Shown piece after piece: positions 8,868 through 17,443 of a stretch of DNA of 64,000 bases. Positions within the stretch are counted from its first letter, which is position 1. Each line of letters opens with the position of its first letter. The DNA is from Candidatus Poribacteria bacterium (GTDB lineage: Bacteria; Poribacteria; WGA-4E; UBA9662). The position numbers were made by a program, and so were the translations under genes. The DNA is taken from positions 1-64,000 of the forward strand of contig JASMLX010000008.1 of the NCBI GenBank assembly GCA_030748495.1, read 5' to 3'. The notes beneath the pieces are model-generated. The model had not been told where the DNA came from, did no database searches, and saw nothing but the letters and a program-made list of their open reading frames with translations.

Positions 8868-9386
8868 GATCACAAAAGTTTCGATCACATCGTTAGCCAG
8901 CAGACGAGCGGTGATGGTTTTGATAATTTCTCGCTTAGCATCGTTACTAATCCGCTTGGGCTTAAAATGGAATCGATATTGCCGCCCCGTCTGAGCAGAA
9001 ACAGGTGACTTATCATCAAGGTTTGAGTTAGAGGAACCTTGTGCGATTTCCAGATCTTGAATTCCTTTGCCGACACTTTCGCCAACGTTATCTGTAACAC
9101 CTGGCTTGAAGCGGATCTCAACTCGGCAACCTGGATCAGACTCTTCAAGGTTCTCAGGTTGAAAGCGATAGCTTTGGGTGATGTTATCAGCCAACAGTTC
9201 TGAGCAAATTAGGTCGATTTGAGAATAGGAAAGACTCGTTCCTGACTTGATCTGAGTTTCACCTTCTAGAAAATACAGTCTCGTATAGTCGACTGATTCG
9301 ATCTCGCCGATGCCCAGGTCTCTAATATCTTGCACGAGATCCGCCTGATCGGTAAAGTTGTCGCTAACCTCAATTTTCCAAGCCAT
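8859..9386 (-). CDS. Duplicated PurS-like protein (FGAM synthase accessory subunit)
   Basis: A 175-residue protein made of two similar halves. Residues 1-85 carry LVQDIRDLGIGEIESV and SELLADNITQSY; residues 86-175 carry FKPGVTDNVGESVGKGIQDL and ARLLANDVIETF. Both halves match the PurS fold and the N-terminal part of PurL-type phosphoribosylformylglycinamidine synthases (typical text KPGV-D-G-V--GI-DLGI then LLA--V-). It would bridge PurL and PurQ in purine synthesis. Two PurS-like units in one free-standing polypeptide is unusual; PurS is normally about 80 residues. It is the last gene of the rho-rpmE-dnaJ-prmA run, five bases after prmA. Assignment rests on motif similarity only. Confidence 0.6.
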   Translation of the reverse strand: MAWKIEVSDNFTDQADLVQDIRDLGIGEIESVDYTRLYFLEGETQIKSGTSLSYSQIDLICSELLADNITQSYRFQPENLEESDPGCRVEIRFKPGVTDNVGESVGKGIQDLEIAQGSSNSNLDDKSPVSAQTGRQYRFHFKPKRISNDAKREIIKTITARLLANDVIETFVISL

Positions 9387-9391
9387 CTAAT

Positions 9392-10327
9392 TTAGCTTCC
9401 TTTTTGAGCCAAGATTCCAATCCATTCATTCTGTTTGCGCTCTTTAAGACACCGAAAGCCGTTGTCACGTAATGCTTTTCGGATGGTCTGTGACTCGTTT
9501 TCTAAAATGCCAGACAGGATGAGTTTTCCATGCTTTCGCAGATATTTCGGATAAAGCGGGATCATCGGTAAAATTACCTGGCTGATAATATTAGCGATGA
9601 TTAAATGAAATTTTTCTGAGGTATTATCGAGTCCATGTGAATGACGTAAATCTGTTTTGTTAACAACATCGTTGACCACAAAATTATGTTCGGCTACATT
9701 CAAAGCGGTCTCGTCGATGTCAATTGCCACCACTTTCTTAACTCCCATCTTAACTGCTAGGATGGATAGAATCCCAGATCCGGTTCCAATATCAGCTACC
9801 ACCTCTCGCCCTTTAAACTCAAGGTCAGAAAGTAAAAGTAATGATAATCGGGTGGTAGGATGGTGGCCTGTACCAAAGGCCATACCTGGGTCTAAACGAA
9901 TCAGGATTTTGGAATTATCACTTTGAGCTTCATCCTGATCGGCAAATTCTGTGTGGTGCCAAGTCGGTGCGACAATTACTTGAGTCCCGATCTGTTGGGG
10001 CGGAAAGGCAGAGCGCCAACTATCGGCCCAATCCTGGCTGTCGTAGGCTCGCATCTCGATGGTAACGAACCCTTCGCCTGGCAACCCGAAGTTAGGCAGT
10101 TTGCTGATAAAGCGTTGCAGATTGCGCAGGCGTAAGGCCATCAAGTCATCTTGAGGAAAGTAGACCAACAGAGTATGTTGGTCGTTTCCCTCTTGAATTT
10201 CAAGACCCACTGCCTCATTTTCAAACAAGTAATTGGCAATGGCGTCAGCAGACTCGACCGCTGTTTTGACTTGAATCTGCGTCCATCTAACCCCAACTTT
10301 GGATCGGGTGGAAGACTTTTGTTCCAT
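9392..10327 (-). CDS. prmA: Ribosomal protein L11 methyltransferase PrmA
   Basis: A 311-residue SAM-dependent methyltransferase that trimethylates ribosomal protein L11. The N-terminal alpha/beta substrate-recruiting domain is followed by the PrmA signature LDPGMAFGTGHHPTT. The SAM site is ADIGTGSGILS, and IIANIIS is the NPPY-like catalytic segment (NI in PrmA). Length agrees with the family. It lies 60 bases downstream of dnaJ on the same strand and five bases before the PurS-like gene, an arrangement like the common dnaJ-prmA pair. Confidence 0.92.
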   Translation of the reverse strand: MEQKSSTRSKVGVRWTQIQVKTAVESADAIANYLFENEAVGLEIQEGNDQHTLLVYFPQDDLMALRLRNLQRFISKLPNFGLPGEGFVTIEMRAYDSQDWADSWRSAFPPQQIGTQVIVAPTWHHTEFADQDEAQSDNSKILIRLDPGMAFGTGHHPTTRLSLLLLSDLEFKGREVVADIGTGSGILSILAVKMGVKKVVAIDIDETALNVAEHNFVVNDVVNKTDLRHSHGLDNTSEKFHLIIANIISQVILPMIPLYPKYLRKHGKLILSGILENESQTIRKALRDNGFRCLKERKQNEWIGILAQKGS

Positions 10328-10387
10328 CAGCCTGTTCGTCAGTTAAACGATTGGTTAATCTGGTTCGGGTGAAAGGACAGCGTATTC

Positions 10388-11536
10388 CTACTTGTTTTGA
10401 TGGGAAAAGAATTTGTCTTTTAGCTTACTGAAAGGATTAGCCTGACCATCATCTGGAGAGGAACCTGATTCTCCTCTCAACTGTGCAAACTGAGTTAGCA
10501 GTTCGGTCTCTTTATCACTCAGTCGTTGTGGTGTCCCTATTTCAATGTGAACATAGAGATCTCCCTTGATATTTTGACGAGGATATGGCACCCCTTTCCC
10601 ACCGACGCGAACTTTGTCGCCATATTGTGTGCCTGGCTTAATTTTGAGTTGTACCGTGCCATCGAGGGTTGGAATCTCAATTTCCGTACCGAGAGCAGCT
10701 TCGACAAAAGAGATCTTGGCCACCGTCATCAGATCACTGCCTTCACGATAGAAATCATCGTGTTGCTCGACCTGCATCACCACATATAAATCGCCTGGCG
10801 GTCCACCCAGTCCTCCAGCTTCCCCTTCACCTCGTAAATGAAGTTTATGGCCTGTATCCACGCCTTTGGGAACGTTGACTTTCAACTTTCTTACATTTCG
10901 GATCAGACCTGCGCCGTGGCAGGGTTGGCAAGGGCTTAGAATTACGCGTCCCTCTCCCTGGCATCTAGGACAGGTACGTGAAACACTTAGAAAGCCGGTT
11001 GACGAGGTAACACGCCCTCGGCCGTGGCAGTCAGGGCAAATTTGCGGCGTAGACCCTTTCTCAGCCCCACTGCCTTGACACTCTTGGCAGATTTCATGAC
11101 GTGGCACTTCGATAGTTTCTGTTTTGCCGAAGATGACATCTTCCAGCGTTATAGCCAACGTATATTGAAGGCTGGCTCCACGCTTCGGTCCTTGTTGACT
11201 CCTGCTGCTACCGAAGCCAAATAGATCTTCAAAATCTCCGAAAATGTTACCGACAATATCCTCAAAATTGCTGAATCCACCGCTAAATCCGCTACCGCCG
11301 ACGATTCCTTCCACGCCTGCATGGCCAAATTGATCGTAGCGTTGGCGTTTCTCGGAGTCGGATAAAACTTCGTAGGCTTCCGTTGCCTCCTTGAATTTAC
11401 CTTCGGCCTCCGGATTGTCGGGATTTTTGTCTGGATGGTACTTAATCGCTAGTTTGCGATAAGCCTTTTTGACTTCATCTGCGCTGGCATTTTTCCCAAC
11501 TTCGAGGACTTGATAGTAATCTCGCTTCTCAGCCAT
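10388..11536 (-). CDS. dnaJ: Chaperone protein DnaJ
   Basis: A 382-residue class A J-protein. The J-domain carries the HPD motif (YHPDKNP) near residues 32-38. A Gly/Phe-rich linker follows (about 75-110). Four zinc-finger repeats come next: [24 protein letters not shown] and CQPCHGAG. A full C-terminal substrate-binding region completes the protein. It stimulates DnaK ATPase in protein folding. dnaK and grpE are not in the window. The ribosome binding site is weak (AGGTATCC). It lies between rpmE and prmA in a rho-led run. Confidence 0.96.
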   Translation of the reverse strand: MAEKRDYYQVLEVGKNASADEVKKAYRKLAIKYHPDKNPDNPEAEGKFKEATEAYEVLSDSEKRQRYDQFGHAGVEGIVGGSGFSGGFSNFEDIVGNIFGDFEDLFGFGSSRSQQGPKRGASLQYTLAITLEDVIFGKTETIEVPRHEICQECQGSGAEKGSTPQICPDCHGRGRVTSSTGFLSVSRTCPRCQGEGRVILSPCQPCHGAGLIRNVRKLKVNVPKGVDTGHKLHLRGEGEAGGLGGPPGDLYVVMQVEQHDDFYREGSDLMTVAKISFVEAALGTEIEIPTLDGTVQLKIKPGTQYGDKVRVGGKGVPYPRQNIKGDLYVHIEIGTPQRLSDKETELLTQFAQLRGESGSSPDDGQANPFSKLKDKFFSHQNK

Positions 11537-11582
11537 CTTGGATACCTAAGTTCTATTGTGGAGTAATCTATTCAGTCTCAAA

Positions 11583-11789
11583 TTACGATTGAGTCGAATA
11601 GCGGCGACGGAATCTATCAACCCGACCAGCCGTATCGATAATCTTCGATTGCTGCCCAGTGTAAAATGGATGACAGTTGGAGCAGATCTCAATTCGAGCA
11701 CTCTCTTCGGATGAGGTTGTTTGGAACTTTGCCCCACAGACACAGGTAATAGTGCATTCCACAGTTTTTGGATGAATCTCAGATTTCAT
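11583..11789 (-). CDS. rpmE: 50S ribosomal protein L31
   Basis: A 68-residue protein of the zinc-containing (C+) L31 type. TCVCGAKF and ICSNCHPFYTG supply the Cys ligands, and the C-terminus GRVDRFRRRY is the family hallmark. AAAGGAGA lies six bases upstream of the ATG. It is positioned between rho and dnaJ; a rho-rpmE order is common in bacteria. Because it keeps the cysteines, a zinc-free paralogue elsewhere could replace it under zinc limitation, but none is in the window. Confidence 0.95.
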   Translation of the reverse strand: MKSEIHPKTVECTITCVCGAKFQTTSSEESARIEICSNCHPFYTGQQSKIIDTAGRVDRFRRRYSTQS

Positions 11790-11832
11790 CGTGTTACTTC
11801 TCCTTTAATTTAGTAATTAAGCAAATTTAATG

Positions 11833-13149
11833 TTACCACTTTGATTTTGTCCTAGAACTTTTACCGCTACCCACACCGCCTTGCGCCATCATCTCCAGTA
11901 ATTCTTCATTGGAGTTGGTTTTATTGAGTTGTTCAGCCAGCAGTTCCATCGACTCGGCCGGCCCCATTTGTGACAAAAAGCGACGCAAAACTAGAACCTT
12001 GCTGAGCACATCGGGTTCAAGCAATAGTTCCTCACGCCGGGTTTTGGATTGCAATACATTAATGCAAGGGAAAATACTGCGATCTAGTAGCGATCTATCT
12101 AGGTGAACCTCCATATTGCCGGTTCCTTTGAACTCCTCAAAGATAGCTTCATCGGCGCGGGACTCTGTTTCGACAAGTGCAGTTGCGATAATAGTTAAAC
12201 TGCCCCCCTCCTCAATTTTTCTGGCGGCACCAAAGAAGCGACGGGGTTTTAGGAAGGCAAAAGCATCTAAGCCACCTGATAACGTTTTGCCGGAGTGCGG
12301 CGCAACGATGTTGCAGGCACGTGCCAGACGGGTCATAGAATCCAAGAGTACTACGACGTCTTGTCCACACTCAACACAGCGTTTAGCTTTCTCGGCGGCC
12401 ATTTCCGCAACGGCGACATGTCGTTCTGGATGCTCGTCAAATGTCGAGCTAATTACTTCGCCTTTGACGGAACGCAAAACATCGGTTACTTCTTCTGGTC
12501 GTTCGTCGATTAACAAAACCATCAATACGACTTCAGGGTGGTTTTGGGAAATTCCGTGTGCGATGTTTTTAAGTAGCGTCGTTTTGCCAGAGTAAGGGGG
12601 AGCAACCAACAGGCCTCTTTGGCCTTTGCCGATTGGAGACATTAGATCCAAGATACGGGTTGCGAACTCTTTTGGATGATGTTCCAGTCTCAATCGTTCG
12701 AACGGATGAACCGGTGTTAAATTATCAAATAAGATGCTGTCTTTGATAGTGCTTGGGGACTCGCCATTGACCGTTAATATTTTCAACAAGGCGAAATAAT
12801 TCTCTGATTTGTCGCCAGTTTTTTTGGGAGGGCGGATTGTCCCCTCTACAAAGTGCCCTGTTCGCAAACCGAACTTTCGCTGCTGGGAATGGCTGAGATA
12901 GATATCTTCCGAGCTTTGAAGATAATTGAAACGAGAAGATCTGAGGAAGCCGTAGCCTTCAGGTAGAACTTCAAGCACACCACCGCCGTACAGGGTGCCT
13001 TCGTCTAATTTAGCTTTTGCTTCGAGTATTCGGGCGATTAGCTCCTGCTTCCGAAGCCCGCTATAACCTGACAGCGACATTTCCTTGGCCATCCGGGTTA
13101 ACTCGGAGATAGTCATGTCTTGAAGTTGGGAGAGATGAAGATTACCCAT
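11833..13149 (-). CDS. rho: Transcription termination factor Rho
   Basis: A 438-residue hexameric RNA helicase that ends transcription. It has the N-terminal Rho-N helical domain (about 1-50) and the cold-shock-like RNA-binding domain with GYGFLRS (about 55-125). The ATPase domain includes [49 protein letters not shown] and [13 protein letters not shown]. The P-loop reads PPYSGKT where E. coli has PPKAGKT, so the first conserved lysine of the loop is replaced by tyrosine; the Walker lysine is kept. It is the first gene behind the promoter at 13483-13511 and has a leader of over 300 bases, compatible with autoregulation. Confidence 0.96.
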   Translation of the reverse strand: MGNLHLSQLQDMTISELTRMAKEMSLSGYSGLRKQELIARILEAKAKLDEGTLYGGGVLEVLPEGYGFLRSSRFNYLQSSEDIYLSHSQQRKFGLRTGHFVEGTIRPPKKTGDKSENYFALLKILTVNGESPSTIKDSILFDNLTPVHPFERLRLEHHPKEFATRILDLMSPIGKGQRGLLVAPPYSGKTTLLKNIAHGISQNHPEVVLMVLLIDERPEEVTDVLRSVKGEVISSTFDEHPERHVAVAEMAAEKAKRCVECGQDVVVLLDSMTRLARACNIVAPHSGKTLSGGLDAFAFLKPRRFFGAARKIEEGGSLTIIATALVETESRADEAIFEEFKGTGNMEVHLDRSLLDRSIFPCINVLQSKTRREELLLEPDVLSKVLVLRRFLSQMGPAESMELLAEQLNKTNSNEELLEMMAQGGVGSGKSSRTKSKW

Positions 13150-13807
13150 TACTTCGGTATTCCTTTGGTCGGCAATAAATTTTGTGCATACGTTAAGTAT
13201 TCCATCCGTTGGTAGTTGTTAATCCTGTTAAACCTGTAATAATTAGGAAGTTCTACCCAAAAAGGTCTATCAAAGCTAGATCAGACAAGTAGACGTCTGT
13301 TTAAGAAGGACGAAAGCTGATGCCTCTACACTTACCACAAACAACGTCAACGGATATTTGATCGGTAAACTCTGCAGAGTAGCGTTATTTAAACTCGGAA
13401 TCGAATTGAAAAAGCAGGTTGATAGGGTTGCAAAGCGTAATATTGCGGGGGTTCTAGGCGAGAATTTCACTCAACGCGTCGAATTATACACGAACCATTT
13501 CGGCGCGTCAAGATTTTTTTGTTTTTTGTGAACTGAGATATAATATTAGCCTAAGCAACGAACAAGAGATTAATATTTCAGAGATCCTTGAGGTAGGTGA
13601 TCAAAGAGATAACTTCTTGATTTCTAAATGCTGGGTTGCCTTTAAGATTGGCTTTAAATCGTACCGTGATTTATTATCCCTGTTGGTATCAATATTATAA
13701 GTACAAGAGTTGCAGCAGGGGCTCGCTGCCATGACTGATACCCCCTCAAATCTATCTGCAGAAGGAACCGAGGGTAAGATATGCTAAGCTGGTTTTTGGT
13801 AAATTAA
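13150..13807. other. Intergenic region with the rho leader
   Basis: Between rho and the HOT-type dehydrogenase there is no convincing gene; an open frame at 13276-13470 (-) falls inside the rho leader and has no family features. The region holds the rho promoter and about 330 bases of untranslated leader. The part from 13520 to 13807 is AT-rich and shows nothing I can assign. Confidence 0.5.
13483..13511 (-). promoter_or_regulatory. Sigma70-type promoter for rho operon
   Basis: On the minus strand TTGACG (13506-13511) and TATAAT (13483-13488) are separated by exactly 17 bases. This is one base from the full consensus. The first downstream gene is rho at 13149, so the transcript would have an untranslated leader of about 330 bases. 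Confidence 0.8.
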
Positions 13808-15127
13808 TTACCAACAGACCATTGAATCTTGAAACAACCCGGTTAGTGCTTCTGCATCCGCAGGGCGAGGCGACAGTTTCGTGACTCGATGTTGGGGGAG
13901 TGTTCCTTCGACAAGTTGTGGAATGTCAGATAGCTGGTAGCCGAGGGCACTTAGCCCGTTAGGGATGCCTGTTTGTTGCATCAGATCTGTGATAGCAGTT
14001 GCCAGAACATCACCGGCACTTGCCGTATCTGAATTTGAGGTGTCCACTCCCATCAAATTAGCTGCATATAAATGCAGAGCTGGATTGGTCGAAGCGGTGA
14101 AGCGAAATACAGCGGGAGCGTTCAGAATGACCGACATGCCGTGTGGAACAATAGGGCTGGAATTTGATGCGGGTCGAGGAAATCCTGTTGGAATGTAGTC
14201 CCTAACCATGCCTGCTACCGGATAGGACATACCGTGTGGCAGGTGAACCCCTGCATTGCCAAAACCGATTCCTGCATAGGTGGAAGCTAGCAGCATCTGT
14301 CCACGTGCCTGATCATCATCTGGATCTGTAACTGCTCGCACTAGATTCTCCGATACCATTTTTGTCGCTTCAGAAGCCCAAATGTGACTAATTGGATTTG
14401 CCCCTTGGTAAGCAGGTCGATGCTTTGAACTTTCAGGAGCTAACCGACCAGTATAAGGCAAGGCTGTCATCGACTCTAGAGCGTGGCTAAGGACATCCAA
14501 ACCAGAGCAAGCTGCTACAATCGGTGGCATGGTACGGGTATTATCGGGGTCTACGATCCCCAATATTGGACGTAATGCTCGATCAGCAATACCCGTTTTG
14601 GCATGTATCTCCAGTAGATCGAAGATAGCAACGCCTGTAGTTTCACTTCCCGTACCAGCCGTTGTCGGTACAGCAATCAGCGGCTTAACAACACCTGGAA
14701 CTGGTTCGCCTTGACCGATTGGCTGGTTGACATAGGTTAGCAAATCCGCCGGATAGGTCGAATACAGGTTAGCGGCTTTAGCCGTATCCATACTCGATCC
14801 GCCACCGACAGCTACAAAACCATCAAAGTCCCCGTCCAGTGCAAAATCAATCGCCAATTTAAACGAAACATCGGTCGGTTCAACTCGTACCTTATCAAAT
14901 AAGACAGCATCGATATTAGTCTTTTGGAGTGCTTGTAGAACCCTCGAAACGGGTTGGCTATCCGATAGGTTGGGATCCGTGACTACCATTACTCGTTTGC
15001 AATCTAATGCCTTCATGTCCTCGCCGATTTCAACAGTCACCCCAACGCCAAATTTGATGCGGGAGGTATCCATAATAAAAGCAGTTTCGGTTTTCCCCAC
15101 GGTTCTCAATTCCTCCTCTGTTTCCAT
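13808..15127 (-). CDS. Iron-containing alcohol dehydrogenase, HOT (ADHFE1)-like
   Basis: A 439-residue group III metal-dependent dehydrogenase. GGGSSMDTAKAANL, VPTTAGTGSETTGVAIFD, HALESMTALPY and FGNAGVHLPHGMSYP follow closely the mitochondrial hydroxyacid-oxoacid transhydrogenase ADHFE1. That enzyme moves hydride between 4-hydroxybutyrate and 2-oxoglutarate with a bound NAD. Even the insert with RPAYQGANPISHIWA and the C-terminal VEGTLPQHRVTKL are shared. The expected metal ligands lie in the conserved Asp/His positions of this fold. It is a monocistronic minus-strand gene. Substrate assignment rests on similarity; other iron dehydrogenases share the fold but not these inserts. Confidence 0.85.
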   Translation of the reverse strand: METEEELRTVGKTETAFIMDTSRIKFGVGVTVEIGEDMKALDCKRVMVVTDPNLSDSQPVSRVLQALQKTNIDAVLFDKVRVEPTDVSFKLAIDFALDGDFDGFVAVGGGSSMDTAKAANLYSTYPADLLTYVNQPIGQGEPVPGVVKPLIAVPTTAGTGSETTGVAIFDLLEIHAKTGIADRALRPILGIVDPDNTRTMPPIVAACSGLDVLSHALESMTALPYTGRLAPESSKHRPAYQGANPISHIWASEATKMVSENLVRAVTDPDDDQARGQMLLASTYAGIGFGNAGVHLPHGMSYPVAGMVRDYIPTGFPRPASNSSPIVPHGMSVILNAPAVFRFTASTNPALHLYAANLMGVDTSNSDTASAGDVLATAITDLMQQTGIPNGLSALGYQLSDIPQLVEGTLPQHRVTKLSPRPADAEALTGLFQDSMVCW

Positions 15128-15366
15128 CTTTCGTTTGTTTTGCGATTAGACATTAATCTTTAAAGGTTCGCTTCTAAGGAGCATACTGACGGTCAGGTTA
15201 TCGCCGTAGAACACTAGTCAGGTCTGAGATAACCCTTGCCTTGATGGGCAATTTTGGTTCGCTATCAATTCTATTTGATTTCTTTGAATCTCGAGTGTTG
15301 ATCTGATTATAGCACCGGTAATCAAAGGATACAGCAGATCTTTTAGAACCGGGTTAGATTGACAAA

Positions 15367-15420
15367 GAAAATCACTTGTAGTAGATCCGACCTTTTGCAA
15401 ATCTACTACAAGTGATTTTC
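15367..15420 (-). terminator. Perfect 20-bp hairpin overlapping a stop codon
   Basis: Arms 15367-15386 and 15401-15420 are perfect reverse complements of 20 bases with a 14-base loop. The right arm contains the last codons and the TAG stop of the small membrane-protein gene ending at 15406. On the minus strand the stem is followed by TTTGTC, a poor T-tract. It probably ends that transcript or protects its 3' end; an operator role is also possible. Confidence 0.55.
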
Positions 15421-15696
15421 ATCAGCTCCAATTCGAGCCTGGATTTCCTCGACCTTTAAAGTCAAGTCTGAGAGAGTAAAAATCAATAGTCCCATGACTG
15501 CGACCAAGGGCAGATATTGGTCGATTTCCTTCATTAAATACTCAATCCGACTATATTCTTCTGGGATGCTATCTGCGCTTTCCCACGCTTTCATCGCAGG
15601 GGGATAGGTGATGAATAACAGTGCTAGAATCAGTAATAGTTTAGCCAAATTGAGCCGGTTTCTAATTCTTGAAATTGAGGAACGCGTTTGTATCAT
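15406..15696 (-). CDS. Small membrane protein, unknown
   Basis: A 96-residue protein with a basic N-terminus (RSSISRIRNRLN) and two predicted membrane segments. These are at about 18-33 (LLLILALLFITYP) and about 62-80 (YLPLVAVMGLLIFTLSDL), and an acidic charged stretch lies between them. No family is recognised. No strong ribosome binding site is seen. It lies alone between the HOT-type dehydrogenase and ilvC, and its last codons form one arm of a perfect 20-bp hairpin. It is kept as a probable gene because of the clear two-helix pattern and the hairpin that abuts its stop. Confidence 0.45.
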   Translation of the reverse strand: MIQTRSSISRIRNRLNLAKLLLILALLFITYPPAMKAWESADSIPEEYSRIEYLMKEIDQYLPLVAVMGLLIFTLSDLTLKVEEIQARIGADENHL

Positions 15697-15750
15697 CTGA
15701 GTTGAATCTGTAGCCGAAAGGTCGGCTTTGGTCCGCTTCTCCTAAACCGT

Positions 15751-15797
15751 AAAAAAGGCTGAAGATGAAAGCGGGTGCTAGCCGCCTCTCTCCAGCC
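15751..15797 (-). terminator. Rho-independent terminator after ilvC
   Basis: On the minus strand a GC-rich stem (GGCTGGAGAGAGGCGG at 15782-15797 with CCGCTTTCATCTTCAGCC at 15757-15774, pairing with mismatches and wobbles) is followed by six T (15751-15756). It lies some 50 bases after the ilvC stop and closes the ilvBNC operon. Confidence 0.7.
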
Positions 15798-15845
15798 ATT
15801 TGGGAACCAGTTTAAAATCGAACCGATAGAATTTATGAGGCAGAT

Positions 15846-16844
15846 TTATTGATTTTCTTTAATCCAACTCATCATGCTCCGTAATTCTTTGCCTACCGAT
15901 TCGATTTGGTGTTCGGCTTCATTCCGACGCAGCGCACGCAGGGTTGGTTGATTAGCTTGATTTTCCAAGACCCATTCGCGAGCAAAACCACCGTTTTGCA
16001 CATCGGCTAACAGGGTTTTCATCCGCTTTTTGACTTCATCATCCACGATACGTGGCCCACGGGTTAGATCACCATATTCTGCTGTGTTGCTAATAGAGTG
16101 GCGCATCCACGACAATCCGCCTTCGTAAATCAGATCAACGATTAGTTTCAGTTCGTGCAAGCACTCAAAATAGGCCATCTCTGGCTGATAACCAGCTTCG
16201 ACTAGGGTTTCAAAAGCGGCTTTGATCAAGGCCGTGGTTCCACCGCACAAAACCGCCTGCTCACCGAACAGGTCAGTTTCTGTTTCCTCACGGAAAGTGG
16301 TTTCTATCACACCTGCTCGAGTACCGCCAATCCCTTTGGCATAAGCCAACGCTATATCTCTGGCCTGACCGGTCTCGTCTTGGTGAAGTGCCAACAAGCA
16401 GGGAGTACCAGCCCCCTCCGTAAAGATACGACGTACCAGATGCCCCGGTGCTTTAGGGGCGATCATGGTAACATCAATTCCTTCTGGCGGCACAACCTGA
16501 CCGAAGTGAATGCTGAAGCCGTGTGAAAACATCAGCATATTACCCTCAGACAAATTGGGTTCTATCTGATTTTTATAAACTGAGCCTTGTAGTTCATCAG
16601 GAATTAATATCTGAACGATGTCGCCTTCGGTTGCCGCTTCATCAACGGGCTTAACAGTTAATCCGTTGGCTTCTGCTTCTGCTACCGAACTACTGGAGGG
16701 GCGAAGACCAACGATGACGTTAGCTCCACTCTCTTTTAAGTTCAGAGCCTGTGCATGCCCTTGACTCCCGTAACCAATCACCGAAACGGTTCGCTCTTTC
16801 AGTAAGTTGAAATCTGCGTCACTGTCGTAATAGATTGTTGCCAT
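15846..16844 (-). CDS. ilvC: Ketol-acid reductoisomerase IlvC
   Basis: A 332-residue class I (short) enzyme of valine, leucine and isoleucine synthesis. It rearranges and reduces acetolactate or acetohydroxybutyrate with NAD(P)H. The nucleotide motif is [14 protein letters not shown] (about 24-37). The KARI metal-binding segments are [12 protein letters not shown] and the conserved region with [19 protein letters not shown]. It follows ilvN by about 85 bases, and a terminator at 15751-15797 ends the operon. Expression should respond to the T-box leader upstream of ilvB. Confidence 0.97.
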   Translation of the reverse strand: MATIYYDSDADFNLLKERTVSVIGYGSQGHAQALNLKESGANVIVGLRPSSSSVAEAEANGLTVKPVDEAATEGDIVQILIPDELQGSVYKNQIEPNLSEGNMLMFSHGFSIHFGQVVPPEGIDVTMIAPKAPGHLVRRIFTEGAGTPCLLALHQDETGQARDIALAYAKGIGGTRAGVIETTFREETETDLFGEQAVLCGGTTALIKAAFETLVEAGYQPEMAYFECLHELKLIVDLIYEGGLSWMRHSISNTAEYGDLTRGPRIVDDEVKKRMKTLLADVQNGGFAREWVLENQANQPTLRALRRNEAEHQIESVGKELRSMMSWIKENQ

Positions 16845-16930
16845 ACAATACTCCGTAATATATCCTTAAAAATTTTACTTCCGACTTTGTATGCGTCGGT
16901 CGATGTTAGGGCGTCGATAGTTATTAATTT

Positions 16931-17443
16931 CTATCCGTTTCTAGTCCTTATTTCACCGCGTATTATAGCGATTTTACCCGTTTTTACGATCTGTTTGATG
17001 CCATAGGGATGCAGCATATCAAGCAAGGCTCGAATCTTCCCTTCGTCCCCGGTAACTTCGATTGTCAGGTTAGTTGGGGTTACGTCGACCGTCTTGGCAC
17101 GAAAAATATCGACAATTTGCAGAATCTCAGCCCTCTCGCTAGTATCACAATCGACTTTAACCAGTGCCAGTTCACGCTCCACATGGTGTTCAGCGGTCAG
17201 GTCTCTGACTTTAATCACATCGATCAACCGATTTAATTGTTTCTCAATTTGCTCGATGATTTGAGCCTCACCGTGCGTCACAATTGTCATGTGCGAAACC
17301 TCGGGATCATCTGTCTCGGCTACTGACAAACTATCAATATTAAAATTGCGGCCACTAAATAGCCCGGCTACCCGGGCTAAAACGCCAAAGCGATTATTGA
17401 CCAAAACCGAGAGGATATGAGAGTCGCTTTTCTGAATTGCCAT
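16931..17443 (-). CDS. ilvN: Acetolactate synthase small (regulatory) subunit IlvN
   Basis: A 170-residue regulatory subunit with an N-terminal ACT domain (HILSVLVNNRFGVLARVAGLFSGRNFNI, given here in part as VNNRFGVLARVAGLF) and the usual C-terminal effector domain ending in GKIAIIRGE. It confers valine feedback on the catalytic subunit. Its start codon overlaps the ilvB stop by one base (TAATG arrangement at 17443), indicating translational coupling. Confidence 0.95.
   Translation of the reverse strand: MAIQKSDSHILSVLVNNRFGVLARVAGLFSGRNFNIDSLSVAETDDPEVSHMTIVTHGEAQIIEQIEKQLNRLIDVIKVRDLTAEHHVERELALVKVDCDTSERAEILQIVDIFRAKTVDVTPTNLTIEVTGDEGKIRALLDMLHPYGIKQIVKTGKIAIIRGEIRTRNG

Noticed and set aside
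12116-12595. 159-codon open frame antisense to rho
   Set aside because: It lies wholly inside the well-supported rho gene on the opposite strand and shows the low-complexity composition of a shadow frame.
13276-13470. 64-codon minus-strand frame between rho and its promoter
   Set aside because: It lies in the untranslated leader, has no ribosome binding site, and the protein resembles nothing known; a leader peptide is possible but unsupported.
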